Positions 22,698-29,915 of a stretch of 34,616 nt of DNA are shown piece after piece. The notes under the pieces are model-generated. The model saw nothing but the letters and a program-made list of their open reading frames with translations, searched no databases and was not told the origin of the DNA. How positions within the stretch are numbered: the stretch's first letter is position 1; every line of letters starts with the position of its first letter. The stretch is taken from contig JACROD010000008.1 of assembly GCA_016214605.1 (NCBI GenBank), positions 1 through 34,616 of the forward strand, given 5' to 3'. The stretch comes from Candidatus Kaiserbacteria bacterium (GTDB lineage Bacteria; Patescibacteriota; Minisyncoccia; Phycocordibacterales; UBA2100). The position numbers and the translations under genes are program-made.

Positions 22698-23390
22698 TTA
22701 CTCGATCTCAAATTCTTCTTCATCATCTGGTGGCATATCTGCCAATTGTTTTCGGAATATTTCCATCCAGCGAAATACCCTTCCTTCGTTGAATATCATG
22801 GTCACGTCATGTATGTACGGAAGGGACACCACATGTATTTTCCACGATTCATCGAGATACGCCGGCACATCGTGACTTGAACCCATGCAGAGTATCGCCA
22901 CCTCGCCGCGCGTTATCTTCTCATTGAGACGCTCAGCAACATAACGATCACGACGATGAATCACCAAACCATCATAATTAGGATATCGCTGGGACCGAAC
23001 GTTTTTATCCGGAGCCCGAAGATCCAAATTGATCCTACATGCAAGCTGATATGAGAGCCCTTCGGTTATATGCATCCGCGCTCCGGCAAAGACCATCGCC
23101 GCCAGGAAGGAATCTACACCGTGGAATTCCTCACACAATTTGTGATTAAAACGACGGATCCGCTCAAGGTCTCGGGGTGATGTCCAACCTTCGCTGAACA
23201 AATGACAATCATGCAAGTGACCGCTCTCTTTTAACTGCATACCAACTGACATGATCGCACCCATCCAAAATTGAGAAGAAAACGCTTCACGAAGTCCTTC
23301 CGTTAATTTTCCTTTAGGACTTGCATCCGTCTGGATTCCAGCCTCAGAACTCCTGTGTAACATGGGTACATAGTAGAGAGTCCGACTCAT
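22698..23390 (-). CDS. Unknown protein with a TraB/TIKI-like C-terminal pattern
   Basis: 230 aa from the ATG at 23390; GAGG lies 8-11 nt upstream, and the GTG at 23402 is upstream of that signal. The first half has a helical region (LREAFSSQFWMGAIMSVGMQ, FHGVDSFLAAMVFAGARMHITEGLSYQLACRINLDL). The second half contains HRRDRYVAERLNEKITRGEVAILCMGSSHDVPAYLD, which resembles the Arg-Asp...G...G(A/S)xH stretch of TraB/PrgY/TIKI-type proteins. The resemblance is weak and no function is claimed. The tail is strongly acidic (PPDDEEEFEIE). It has its own promoter and a Shine-Dalgarno. Confidence 0.6.
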   Translation of the reverse strand: MSRTLYYVPMLHRSSEAGIQTDASPKGKLTEGLREAFSSQFWMGAIMSVGMQLKESGHLHDCHLFSEGWTSPRDLERIRRFNHKLCEEFHGVDSFLAAMVFAGARMHITEGLSYQLACRINLDLRAPDKNVRSQRYPNYDGLVIHRRDRYVAERLNEKITRGEVAILCMGSSHDVPAYLDESWKIHVVSLPYIHDVTMIFNEGRVFRWMEIFRKQLADMPPDDEEEFEIE

Positions 23391-23424
23391 TTTAGACCTC
23401 ACTTGCCAATATTAGCTAGCACCA

Positions 23425-23453
23425 TTAATACCATATGCGCAAATCTATGTCAA
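23425..23453 (-). promoter_or_regulatory. Promoter of the unknown gene at 22698-23390
   Basis: On the minus strand perfect -35 TTGACA (23453-23448), 17-nt spacer, -10 TATTAA (23430-23425). Confidence 0.6.
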
Positions 23454-23482
23454 ATACCTCCTGGTGAATATTCGGCATTTTT

Positions 23483-23508
23483 AAAAGAAAGGCGTCGCCT
23501 TTCTTTTT
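23483..23508. terminator. Bidirectional-type hairpin upstream of the tRNA cluster
   Basis: AAAGAAAGGC (23484-23493) pairs with GCCTTTCTTT (23497-23506), loop GTC, A-rich before and T-rich after. No plus-strand gene directly precedes it; it may insulate the tRNA promoter from the divergent gene. Confidence 0.6.
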
Positions 23509-23531
23509 GCGGGGGGCGCTAGAGAGGGGGA

Positions 23532-23560
23532 TTGAATAGTGCGCATTTTTAAGCGATAAT
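23532..23560 (+). promoter_or_regulatory. Promoter of the tRNA cluster
   Basis: -35 TTGAAT (23532-23537), 17-nt spacer, -10 GATAAT (23555-23560), 40 bp before tRNA-Val. Confidence 0.6.
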
Positions 23561-23599
23561 CTCACTCACGTCCCCTTACCGGGGCGGTCGGCACCGGGT

Positions 23600-23673
23600 G
23601 GGCGATTAGCTCAGATGGTTAGAGCGTTCGATTCACATTCGAAAGGTCACAGGTTCGATTCCTGTATCGCCCA
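23600..23673 (+). tRNA. tRNA-Val(CAC)
   Basis: Acceptor GGGCGAT/ATCGCCC, D-arm AGCTC..GAGC, anticodon stem TTCGA/TCGAA with loop TTCACAT giving CAC (reads GUG), T-arm CAGGTTCGATTCCTG. No encoded CCA. Confidence 0.92.
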
Positions 23674-23685
23674 CCGGGTTCCGAA

Positions 23686-23914
23686 GGTGATGTGCCCCGT
23701 CGGGCTGTAGTATTCTTGCAGTATGCAAGATGGGGGTGAAATTTCCTGTCGGGCTGTAGTATAGTGGTAGTACGCAAGGCTGGGGGTCTTGTAGTCCGAG
23801 TCCGATTCTCGGCAGCCCGACAGGGGATTTCACTGGATGTGCGGGGCACATCCCCGGCTCCTGAGGAGTTGTAGCCCGAGTCCGATTCTCGGCAGCCCGA
23901 CGGGGCACGTCACC
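23686..23914 (+). repeat. Broken tRNA-Pro copies surrounding tRNA-Pro(GGG)
   Basis: 23701-23735 looks like a 5' half of a tRNA-Pro (CGGGCTGTAGTAT...GCAAGATGGGGG). 23869-23900 looks like a 3' half (TTGTAGCCCGAG...CAGCCCGA). The intact tRNA-Pro(GGG) lies between them. The outer flanks, 23686-23707 and 23893-23914, are inverted copies of each other with 21 of 22 bases matching. Neither half could make a tRNA as it stands unless joined. Confidence 0.6.
23750..23820 (+). tRNA. tRNA-Pro(GGG)
   Basis: Acceptor CGGGCTG/CAGCCCG, D-arm GTAT..GTAC, anticodon stem CAAGG/TCTTG with loop CTGGGGG giving GGG (reads CCC/CCU), T-arm CCGAGTCCGATTCTCGG. No encoded CCA. The flanks extend the acceptor helix (see findings). 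Confidence 0.88.
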
Positions 23915-23937
23915 AGTGTGCAAGTGAAATTTCCTGT

Positions 23938-24008
23938 CGGGCTGTAGTATACCGGTAGTACGTACGATTCGGGTTCGTAAAGACCGGGTTCGATTCCCGG
24001 CAGCCCGA
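23938..24008 (+). tRNA. tRNA-Pro(CGG)
   Basis: Acceptor CGGGCTG/CAGCCCG, anticodon stem TACGA/TCGTA with loop TTCGGGT giving CGG (reads CCG), T-arm CCGGGTTCGATTCCCGG. Flanks match those of tRNA-Pro(GGG) 188 bp upstream, which indicates a local duplication. Confidence 0.9.
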
Positions 24009-24048
24009 CAGGGGATTTCACTGCGGTTGTGGTAAATTTTCAGCATAA

Positions 24049-24119
24049 GGGCCTGTAGTAAAGTGGTATTACACGGCATTCGCATTGCCGGGTCGGGGGT
24101 CCGATTCCCCCCAGGTCCA
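24049..24119 (+). tRNA. tRNA-Ala(CGC)
   Basis: Acceptor GGGCCTG/CAGGTCC, anticodon stem CGGCA/TGCCG with loop TTCGCAT giving CGC (reads GCG), T-arm GGGGGTCCGATTCCCCC. No encoded CCA. Confidence 0.9.
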
Positions 24120-24212
24120 CTGCTTCGCCAAGACTTCGCAGTGCAAGCACCGCAAGCTTCGACACGATAGAACCGTTCACGAGAGCGGTTCTATCGTTTA
24201 GGCGAAGCAGTG
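24118..24212 (+). terminator. Nested hairpins ending the tRNA cluster
   Basis: Outer arms CACTGCTTCGCC (24118-24129) and GGCGAAGCAGTG (24201-24212). The inner perfect stem is CGATAGAACCG (24165-24175) with CGGTTCTATCG (24186-24196), followed by TTTA. Probably a terminator, though the T-tract is short. Confidence 0.55.
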
Positions 24213-24248
24213 TCCTGCGTAGCTTTATGCGGAGCAGGACCGTGTCCT
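24212..24248 (+). repeat. Small intergenic hairpin repeat, copy A
   Basis: GTCCTGC (24212-24218) pairs with GCAGGAC (24234-24240). The 15-nt loop GTAGCTTTATGCGGA nearly matches the loop of copy B at 27989-28019, while the stem sequences differ. GTGTCCT follows in both copies. Confidence 0.55.
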
Positions 24249-24263
24249 ATCCACACCCCCTAA

Positions 24264-24291
24264 TTGCCTCACCGATGAACTCTCGTACACT
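24264..24291 (+). promoter_or_regulatory. Promoter of the surface-protein gene
   Basis: -35 TTGCCT (24264-24269), 16-nt spacer, -10 TACACT (24286-24291), 9 nt before the ATG. A CTATCCACA sequence, similar to the DnaA-like boxes of the accessory block, lies just upstream. Confidence 0.5.
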
Positions 24292-24300
24292 TAAACCCAT

Positions 24301-26382
24301 ATGAATACAGCTCTACGCTCTACAGCGTTGTCCACTTTATTATCGGTAGCATTTATCAGCACTCCCTTCATCGCTGCGGCACAGACCACAGGCGACCTCA
24401 ACGTCCAGATCCAAGGCATCTCGACCCAGCTTCAGACATTACTCCAACAAGTCCGGACTATTGCTTCTTCAGCATCCACCAGTACTACCCAGACGTCGGA
24501 CATCAGCTCACTTTCGGCCAAGATCGATGCACTCAAACAACAGATTCAGGCAATGGTCGCATCCATCAAGACCAATCTCCCAAACCCGGGTCAATTCCCC
24601 ACATGGAACGCTAGTTCCACCGCCCCGCATATGGAGCGCGGATGCGGCGCGTTCATGCGCAACCTTTCCCACGGTTCTCAGGGAAATGACGTAATAGACC
24701 TCCAGCAGATCCTCTCGGACAACGGTCTCCTCGACGCAGACAGCCATACCGGCTTCTTCGGTCCACGTACCGCCGAAGCACTCGCCAAATTCCAAGAGCG
24801 CTTTATGGGCGTCGCATCATCCTCAAGAGGATCGTTTGGGCCAATGACACGAGAGTTCATCCGCCAACATTATTGCGCAAACATCCCGACGCAAGCAGGC
24901 AACCCTGCATCGACAGGGGACCGACCGAATCCGGTCAACTGGAAACTTCCGAGCACCACATGGCCGACATGGAATTATCCGACGACCACATGGGATCGCC
25001 CGACATCAACATGGCCGACCACATGGAACGCATCATCCTCAAACGCATGGAGACAGCAAGCCATCCTCGCCGAGAAGCTTGAACGAGGCATGAGCGGCGA
25101 AAACGTAAAGAAGCTCCAAGAGATCCTTGCTTCCAGGCACGATGGGGTCTTCACCGACGAGCATGTGACCGGATTCTTTGGACCAAAGACCGAAGAGGCC
25201 GTGAAGCGCTTCCAAGATAATTCCGGCATCAATCCCTTGGGGATCGTCGGCCCACAGACGCTCGAAAAGATCAACGAACTGCTCAAGAATAGCGGCATGA
25301 CCAATGGTGCCGACAACACCACGTTATTACAAGCCGTCATAGATCGCGTCCACGAAATACAACGACAGATCCCCGCACTGACCTCCTCGACATCTACCTT
25401 CGACATTTCACGTCTGAAGGATCTCTTGGGCGAGATCAGAGCCCTCCACCAACAGATCCCCGCCGCCGCTCAAGACATCGTCTCGGACGCCAATCCAGAC
25501 AACGCTTCTTTGTGGCGCTGCATGCCGCGCCCGGCTTGTCTCGACGCGACACCTCGCTGCATGTTGCCCGAACCAGCTGAAGGTTGGTGCTCTCCCAGTG
25601 ATACGCCATCCCCGAACTCATGCGGACAGATTCGATGCTTGGTATATCAGCCCGTATGCGGCAGTGACGGACAGACGTACAGCTGCGGTACCGCTGATGC
25701 TCATGCATGCGGGGTACAGGTCGTACATAGCGGCGAATGTCAGAACAACTCCAACTCGAATGTGGTCGGTGCGGGCCAGCACTGCGGCGGGTTCATCAAT
25801 AACACCCCCGTTTGTGCTTCCGGCCTACGTTGCCAACTATCCAACATCCCGGATACGGGCGGCACCTGTGTTACTGATTCCACAAATCCTCCAGTAGCAT
25901 GCACCGCAGATGCAATGATGTGTCCTGACGGATCATACGTTGGACGCACGGGACCAAACTGCACTTTCGCGTGCTCCGGAACGAACTCAGACACAACATC
26001 AACAAATCCATCTGTACCCTATAACGCCTGTGCGGCACTTACTCGCGACCTATCTATAGGTGCGCAGGGAACCGACGTGTCCCTCTTACAAAGACTACTT
26101 TATTCAAAAGGCCTTATTTCTTCAAGCAGTCTAACGGGTTACTTCGGCGATCTGACCAAAAATGCACTGACACAGTATCAGTCGAGTCATGGTATTGACG
26201 CCGCCGGCGTACTGGGTCCCGCCACACGCGCCTTTATATCGGCTCACTGCGCAGAATTCACCAACTCAGGTGGCACTCAAACGGGCTCAAGCGATACGAA
26301 TCCCTCAGGTTGGACCGGATCAAGTACCACCGGTAACTCCGCTAATCCGCCGATTACAAACGATACCAATAGCGGGAACTAA
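24301..26382 (+). CDS. Secreted protein with three peptidoglycan-binding domains and a Kazal-like domain
   Basis: 693 aa. Signal peptide 1-27 (cut near AAAQ). Residues 30-95 form a coiled coil (LQTLLQQVRTI, IDALKQQIQAMVASI). Three PG_binding_1 domains follow with the D-V-x-x-L-Q...G.(F/Y)G..T..A...(F/Y)Q pattern, at about 115-172, 258-320 and 577-637. A repetitive Trp/Thr-rich linker (TTTW...TSTW) joins the first two. About 440-478 matches a Kazal inhibitor domain (PVCGSDGQTYSC...C...GEC). Two more Cys-rich stretches (CGGFINNTPVCASGLRC; MMCPDGSYVGRTGPNC) are of the type seen in surface proteins of this lineage. Probably wall-bound at the cell surface, perhaps protecting against proteases or mediating contact with a host. 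Confidence 0.85.
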   Translation: MNTALRSTALSTLLSVAFISTPFIAAAQTTGDLNVQIQGISTQLQTLLQQVRTIASSASTSTTQTSDISSLSAKIDALKQQIQAMVASIKTNLPNPGQFPTWNASSTAPHMERGCGAFMRNLSHGSQGNDVIDLQQILSDNGLLDADSHTGFFGPRTAEALAKFQERFMGVASSSRGSFGPMTREFIRQHYCANIPTQAGNPASTGDRPNPVNWKLPSTTWPTWNYPTTTWDRPTSTWPTTWNASSSNAWRQQAILAEKLERGMSGENVKKLQEILASRHDGVFTDEHVTGFFGPKTEEAVKRFQDNSGINPLGIVGPQTLEKINELLKNSGMTNGADNTTLLQAVIDRVHEIQRQIPALTSSTSTFDISRLKDLLGEIRALHQQIPAAAQDIVSDANPDNASLWRCMPRPACLDATPRCMLPEPAEGWCSPSDTPSPNSCGQIRCLVYQPVCGSDGQTYSCGTADAHACGVQVVHSGECQNNSNSNVVGAGQHCGGFINNTPVCASGLRCQLSNIPDTGGTCVTDSTNPPVACTADAMMCPDGSYVGRTGPNCTFACSGTNSDTTSTNPSVPYNACAALTRDLSIGAQGTDVSLLQRLLYSKGLISSSSLTGYFGDLTKNALTQYQSSHGIDAAGVLGPATRAFISAHCAEFTNSGGTQTGSSDTNPSGWTGSSTTGNSANPPITNDTNSGN

Positions 26383-26407
26383 AAATTACTTTAGCACCGC
26401 TACACCT

Positions 26408-26444
26408 AAACACCGCCCCCGTTTAAAGGGCGGTGTTTAGTTTT
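26408..26444 (+). terminator. Intrinsic terminator
   Basis: 11-bp stem AAACACCGCCC/GGGCGGTGTTT (26408-26418, 26428-26438), then AGTTTT. Confidence 0.85.
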
Positions 26445-26535
26445 CCCTTCTACCGTATTTTCTGCTATATTCCAACCAGGGAATCAAAAGGTTGCCTCCT
26501 GCACAATGCAGACAACCGCTCTTTGAAAGGAATAG

Positions 26536-27720
26536 ATGATGTCAGATCGCACACTCGTACGCTTGATCGACAAAATATCGCCCACGTGTGGCCAGATGCT
26601 GCCGGATTGCTTCTTGAATGCCGCTATTGAAAACCCGGACGGCGTCATTGTCCGCAACACCAAGATTGATCCGCGGGCATTACCAAAAAGTGTCAAATGG
26701 ATCGCCCGAGCGGGCACCGGCGTCGACAACATAGACCCGATGGACGCCGCTACGGAGCGCGGGATCGTTGTATTCTACGCACCGGGGATGAACGCTCAGT
26801 CCGTGGCAGAGCACGTCTTCAGACTACTTGGTAATCATTTCCGCCCGCTATCCGAAAGCCAACGCTTTGTCTCGGACCTATCCGGTAAAACTCACGAAGA
26901 AATGGAAGATGCGATCAAGAAAGGCAAGTCCAAATACACAGGCCATGAACTCTTTGGACGTACGATCGGCATCGTCGGTGCGGCAGGCAATATAGGACAA
27001 CGCATTGCGCGTATTGCACTCGGCTACGGGATGGAAGTGGTCGGTTGCGATATCAAACAACAAGAGATCCCCGGAGTCCGCTGGTCGGATATGGAGGGTG
27101 TCTTACGATCGTCGGACATCGTGACCATACACGCCTCGTATCTCCCAGGAATTAACGAGGGACTGATCGGTCGTGATCAACTCGCAGCCATGCGGCCGGG
27201 AGCCATCCTTGTGAACACCGCGCGCGCGGAATTGGTCGATAGTGCGGCCATTCTCGAAGCTATTCATGATCCGCAGGCGCCACTATCCGCATATCTGACC
27301 GATCTGCCGACACCCGATATCATCGATGTGAAGGGGATCACCTGCACACCGCATATCGGGGCAAGTACTCCTCAATCCCAGGAACGTTGCGCCGAAAGTA
27401 TCGGGCGCGACATCGGCAACTTCATCCGCTTCGGGGTGATCCGCAATGCAAAGAACTTCCCGTCGATGGAGATCTTCCCACGGTCAGCTATCGTCACACG
27501 CCTGTCTATCATCCACCGCAATATCGAAGGTATGATCTATTTTATGTCGGGCGTGCTGGCGAGATATGGTGTAAACATCGCGGACCACAAGACCACACAG
27601 GTCAATGGGATCGCGTACTCGGTCATTGACCTTGAATGCCCGCTCCCGTTTGGTGCCCTCGAAAAGGTTGCCGTACACGAGAAGATTCTCCGCGTCCACG
27701 AGATCCGATTCGACCAATAG
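26536..27720 (+). CDS. serA: D-3-phosphoglycerate dehydrogenase-like enzyme
   Basis: 394 aa; tandem ATGs at 26536/26539 after the Shine-Dalgarno AAAGGA. NAD-binding loop G148-AAGNIG154 with Asp172 (CDIK), substrate/NAD loop NTAR230, catalytic His273 in CTPHIGAST. The usual catalytic Glu region (DVF.EP) reads TDLPTP instead. The final 75 residues (SIIHRNIEGMIYFMSGVLARYGVNIADH) fit an ACT-like regulatory domain. It would oxidise 3-phosphoglycerate, the first step of serine synthesis. No serB or serC lies nearby, so the true substrate is open among 2-hydroxyacids. Confidence 0.85.
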   Translation: MMSDRTLVRLIDKISPTCGQMLPDCFLNAAIENPDGVIVRNTKIDPRALPKSVKWIARAGTGVDNIDPMDAATERGIVVFYAPGMNAQSVAEHVFRLLGNHFRPLSESQRFVSDLSGKTHEEMEDAIKKGKSKYTGHELFGRTIGIVGAAGNIGQRIARIALGYGMEVVGCDIKQQEIPGVRWSDMEGVLRSSDIVTIHASYLPGINEGLIGRDQLAAMRPGAILVNTARAELVDSAAILEAIHDPQAPLSAYLTDLPTPDIIDVKGITCTPHIGASTPQSQERCAESIGRDIGNFIRFGVIRNAKNFPSMEIFPRSAIVTRLSIIHRNIEGMIYFMSGVLARYGVNIADHKTTQVNGIAYSVIDLECPLPFGALEKVAVHEKILRVHEIRFDQ

Positions 27721-27733
27721 GCGGCCTCTCAGG

Positions 27734-27766
27734 CCCGCGCCATCAAGCGCGGGTCTTTTCTTTTTC
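27734..27766 (+). terminator. Intrinsic terminator
   Basis: CCCGCGC (27734-27740) with GCGCGGG (27747-27753), loop CATCAA, then TCTTTTCTTTTT. Confidence 0.85.
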
Positions 27767-27885
27767 CGCATCACCATACCCAGTGTTTATTATGATCATG
27801 CACCCTCTATGCCATCACGACAGATTACGTTCTCAAGGATTTTTCTGCGGACCAGTACTGTGCTTGAGGACACACGTTTCGCTTG

Positions 27886-27957
27886 TGCCCCCACGAGGAA
27901 TCGAACCTCGATCATAAGCTTCGGAAGCTTACGTTCTATCCATTAAACTATGGGAGC
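27886..27957 (-). tRNA. tRNA-Arg(CCG)
   Basis: On the minus strand: acceptor GCTCCCA/TGGGGGC, D-arm with AATGGATAGAAC, anticodon stem TAAGC/GCTTA with loop TTCCGAA giving CCG (reads CGG), T-arm GAGGTTCGATTCCTC. No encoded CCA. Confidence 0.9.
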
Positions 27958-27988
27958 TATCCTACCGCGTCCTTCGTAGCCTTGCTGT

Positions 27989-28034
27989 GCCCTCCCGAAG
28001 CTTTATGCGAAGGAGGGGCGAAGTAGGACTGTGT
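27989..28034 (+). repeat. Small intergenic hairpin repeat, copy B
   Basis: CCCTCC (27990-27995) pairs with GGAGGG (28012-28017). The loop CGAAGCTTTATGCGAA shares GNAGCTTTATGCGNA with copy A; the stem differs. GGCGAAG and GTGTCCT motifs follow in both copies. Confidence 0.55.
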
Positions 28035-28077
28035 CCTCCATAATTGCGTGTTTTAACAAAAGACGCAATGACGGAGG
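28033..28077 (+). repeat. Large imperfect hairpin in the gap after tRNA-Arg
   Basis: CCTCC..AATTGCGT...TTTT pairs with AAAA...ACGCAAT..GGAGG. It forms a long hairpin in the 380-bp non-coding stretch between tRNA-Arg and the transporter gene. No coding frame is convincing there. An 11-bp direct repeat CCAAACCCTAC follows near 28283. Confidence 0.5.
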
Positions 28078-28108
28078 GTCCATTGAACGACAGGAGGTAA
28101 CGGGGAAA

Positions 28109-28256
28109 TAGGCCCCGTTCATAAATAACTTCCATAAGTTATGAACGGTGCACCACAAGGGTATGGCCATTTTTCTAAAGCGGCTTACCGCTAAGAAAAA
28201 TTGGTCTCACAAAGAGCTGTAACATAAATAATGAGTACATTATTTATTAACAGACT
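28109..28256 (+). ncRNA. Two-hairpin RNA element, copy 1
   Basis: Begins TAGGCCCCGTTCATAAATAA. Hairpin 1: CCGTTCAT pairs with ATGAACGG, followed by TGCAC. Hairpin 2: ATAAATAAT pairs with ATTATTTAT around loop GAGTAC (28224-28247). Between them lies an extra hairpin absent from copy 2: ATTTTTCT..AGCGG with CCGCT..AGAAAAAT. It lies on the sense strand 83 bp or more before the transporter gene. Copy 2 at 31168-31257 keeps the loops and changes the stem bases in pairs. Confidence 0.6.
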
Positions 28257-28311
28257 CATAGTACGGGAACGCGCGTGTTTGTCCAAACCCTACCCAAACC
28301 CTACCCTTGCT

Positions 28312-28335
28312 TCAGAGCCCATTTACCGATAGAGT
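28312..28335 (+). promoter_or_regulatory. Possible promoter of the transporter gene
   Basis: -35 TTGCTT, 17-nt spacer, -10 TAGAGT (28330-28335). Transcription would start near 28342, after the GTG at 28339, which favours ATG 28366 as the start codon. Confidence 0.45.
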
Positions 28336-28365
28336 GCAGTGAAATCCGAAAAATCAGATCGTCAC

Positions 28366-29061
28366 ATGGACACCATTGCCCACTCATCCCACAGCAAGTA
28401 TTTCCTCTACATCGCGATCGCGTTTGTCGCCGTGCAGCTGATCTCCAATACCGTCGCAGTCAAGCTCATCGAGCTCGGCCCGCTCATTATCTCGGGAGCG
28501 ACCCTCATCTTTCCGATCAGTTACATCTTTGGCGACATCCTCACCGAAGTCTACGGCTACCGTGCATCGCGCAAGATCATCTGGTCGGGATTTGGAGCAC
28601 TCGTACTCATGTCCTTCTTCTACTGGTTCGTCCAGCACCTCCCCGCACCCGCCTTTTGGCAAGACCAGGCGGCCTTTGACACCATACTGGGAGCGGCGCC
28701 GAGGATCGTCCTCGCCTCGATGATCGCGTATTTTGCAGGCGAGTTTAGCAATTCGTTTATCCTATCGAGGATGAAGGTCTGGATGGAAGGGAGCCATCTG
28801 TGGATGCGCACCATCGGGTCCACCGTCGTCGGCGAAGGCGTCGACAGCATCCTTTTTGCCACACTCGCTTTTTACGGCACGATGCCCACGAGCGCACTTT
28901 TGACCGTCATCGTTTCTATCTATGTGGTCAAGGTCGCCTACGAAGTCCTCGCGACGCCGATCACGTACGCCATCGTCGGCAAGCTCAAGCGAGCGGAAGG
29001 GATCGACGCCTACGATCGCGGGATCAGCTACAATCCGTTCCATCTGTCGGAAGAGGTCTAG
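28366..29061 (+). CDS. yhhQ: Queuosine-precursor transporter (YhhQ/VUT family)
   Basis: 231 aa from ATG 28366. About six membrane helices. Family signatures: ISNTVAVKLI in helix 1, FPISYIFGDILTEVYGYRASRKIIW after helix 2, and VVKVAYEVLATPITYAIVGKLKRAEGIDAYDRG before the C-terminus. The family (formerly DUF165) takes up queuosine precursors such as preQ0/preQ1 or queuine for tRNA modification. No queuosine-pathway gene is next to it. The gene is preceded by the two-hairpin RNA element. No Shine-Dalgarno is visible. Confidence 0.9.
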   Translation: MDTIAHSSHSKYFLYIAIAFVAVQLISNTVAVKLIELGPLIISGATLIFPISYIFGDILTEVYGYRASRKIIWSGFGALVLMSFFYWFVQHLPAPAFWQDQAAFDTILGAAPRIVLASMIAYFAGEFSNSFILSRMKVWMEGSHLWMRTIGSTVVGEGVDSILFATLAFYGTMPTSALLTVIVSIYVVKVAYEVLATPITYAIVGKLKRAEGIDAYDRGISYNPFHLSEEV

Positions 29062-29136
29062 ATCAATGCCATGGAGGTGTGCGAGCATTTTTGCTATTGG
29101 ATAATGGGGGTCTACCAACATGAAGGAGATCGGTGG

Positions 29137-29142
29137 TACAAT
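29137..29142 (+). promoter_or_regulatory. -10 box TACAAT; leaderless start
   Basis: TACAAT ends 7 nt before ATG 29150 and overlaps ATG 29141, so the start at 29150 is preferred over the upstream ATGs at 29120 and 29141. Confidence 0.55.
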
Positions 29143-29149
29143 GGCGAGT

Positions 29150-29833
29150 ATGAATCTTTCACGTTTGAAACAGCGGGTTGTTGCACTTCGCCAAGCGGGG
29201 AAAACATACGGTGAGATACAGCTCATCACCGGAAAATCGATACCAAAGAGCACTCTTTCGTATTGGTGCAAAAACTACCCTCTATCCAAGGTTCATCTCA
29301 ACAGAGTCGAACAAATAATTAGTAGAGGGGGTGAGAAAGGACGTGCGGTTGCCCTGGCCTCAAAGCGTGTTCAACGCAACCAATACATAGATGACCTTCG
29401 CCTCAAGAACGCGCACCTTCCTAATCTTCTCCTACAGAATATCCATAATGCAAAGATTGCTTTGGCAATCCTATACCTCGCGGAAGGCGGGAAGCATCAA
29501 AGCGGGTCGATGATGTTTGGTAATTCCGATCCAAACATTATTTCTTTATTCCTCAAATTATTACACGTTGTTTACGATAAAATAGAAGACTCGAAGTTCA
29601 GATGCACGGTGCAATGCCGTGCTGATCAAGACATTAAATCTCTTGAACGATTCTGGTCCCGCCTGACCAATATCCCACTTTCGCAATTTTACAAGGCACG
29701 TATAGACGCTCGAACTGTGGGAAAAATCTCGAGAAAAAAGGACTACAAGGGCGTTTGCCGGATAGATTATTTTTCGGCCCATGTTTATAATGACCTTCTT
29801 GTTGCTGGAAAAGTCATTTCAGGTAATATGTAG
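29150..29833 (+). CDS. HTH protein with a homing-endonuclease-like domain
   Basis: 227 aa from ATG 29150. Residues about 5-40 form a helix-turn-helix of the Hin/IS type (LKQRVVALRQAGKTYGEIQ...PKSTLSYWCKN). The rest resembles LAGLIDADG-like single-domain proteins found in this lineage: AILYLAEGGKH, FGNSDPNIISLFLKLL, CRADQDIKSLERFWSRLTNIP, FYKARIDARTVGK, KGVCRIDYFSAHVYNDLL. It could be a free-standing DNA-binding protein or endonuclease derived from a mobile element. It ends 5 bp before tRNA-Ala(GGC). The assignment to LAGLIDADG is by pattern only. Confidence 0.6.
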   Translation: MNLSRLKQRVVALRQAGKTYGEIQLITGKSIPKSTLSYWCKNYPLSKVHLNRVEQIISRGGEKGRAVALASKRVQRNQYIDDLRLKNAHLPNLLLQNIHNAKIALAILYLAEGGKHQSGSMMFGNSDPNIISLFLKLLHVVYDKIEDSKFRCTVQCRADQDIKSLERFWSRLTNIPLSQFYKARIDARTVGKISRKKDYKGVCRIDYFSAHVYNDLLVAGKVISGNM

Positions 29834-29838
29834 CCACA

Positions 29839-29909
29839 GGGCCTATAGTATAGCGGTAGAACGGTTCCATGGCATGGAACAGGTCCGGGTTCGACTCCCG
29901 GTAGGTCCA
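29839..29909 (+). tRNA. tRNA-Ala(GGC)
   Basis: Acceptor GGGCCTA/TAGGTCC, anticodon stem GTTCC/GGAAC with loop ATGGCAT giving GGC (reads GCC/GCU), T-arm CCGGGTTCGACTCCCGG. No encoded CCA. Confidence 0.9.
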
Positions 29910-29915
29910 CAAAAA

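Noticed and set aside
23619-24085. Minus-strand ORFs of 60-150 aa with repeated Pro-Arg-Ile-Gly-Leu patterns
   Set aside because: They are antisense readings of tRNA genes and their T-arms; this is a common false-positive pattern.
28283-28306. Short direct repeat CCAAACCCTAC x2 as part of a CRISPR or telomere-like array
   Set aside because: Only two adjacent copies, no spacers and no cas genes.
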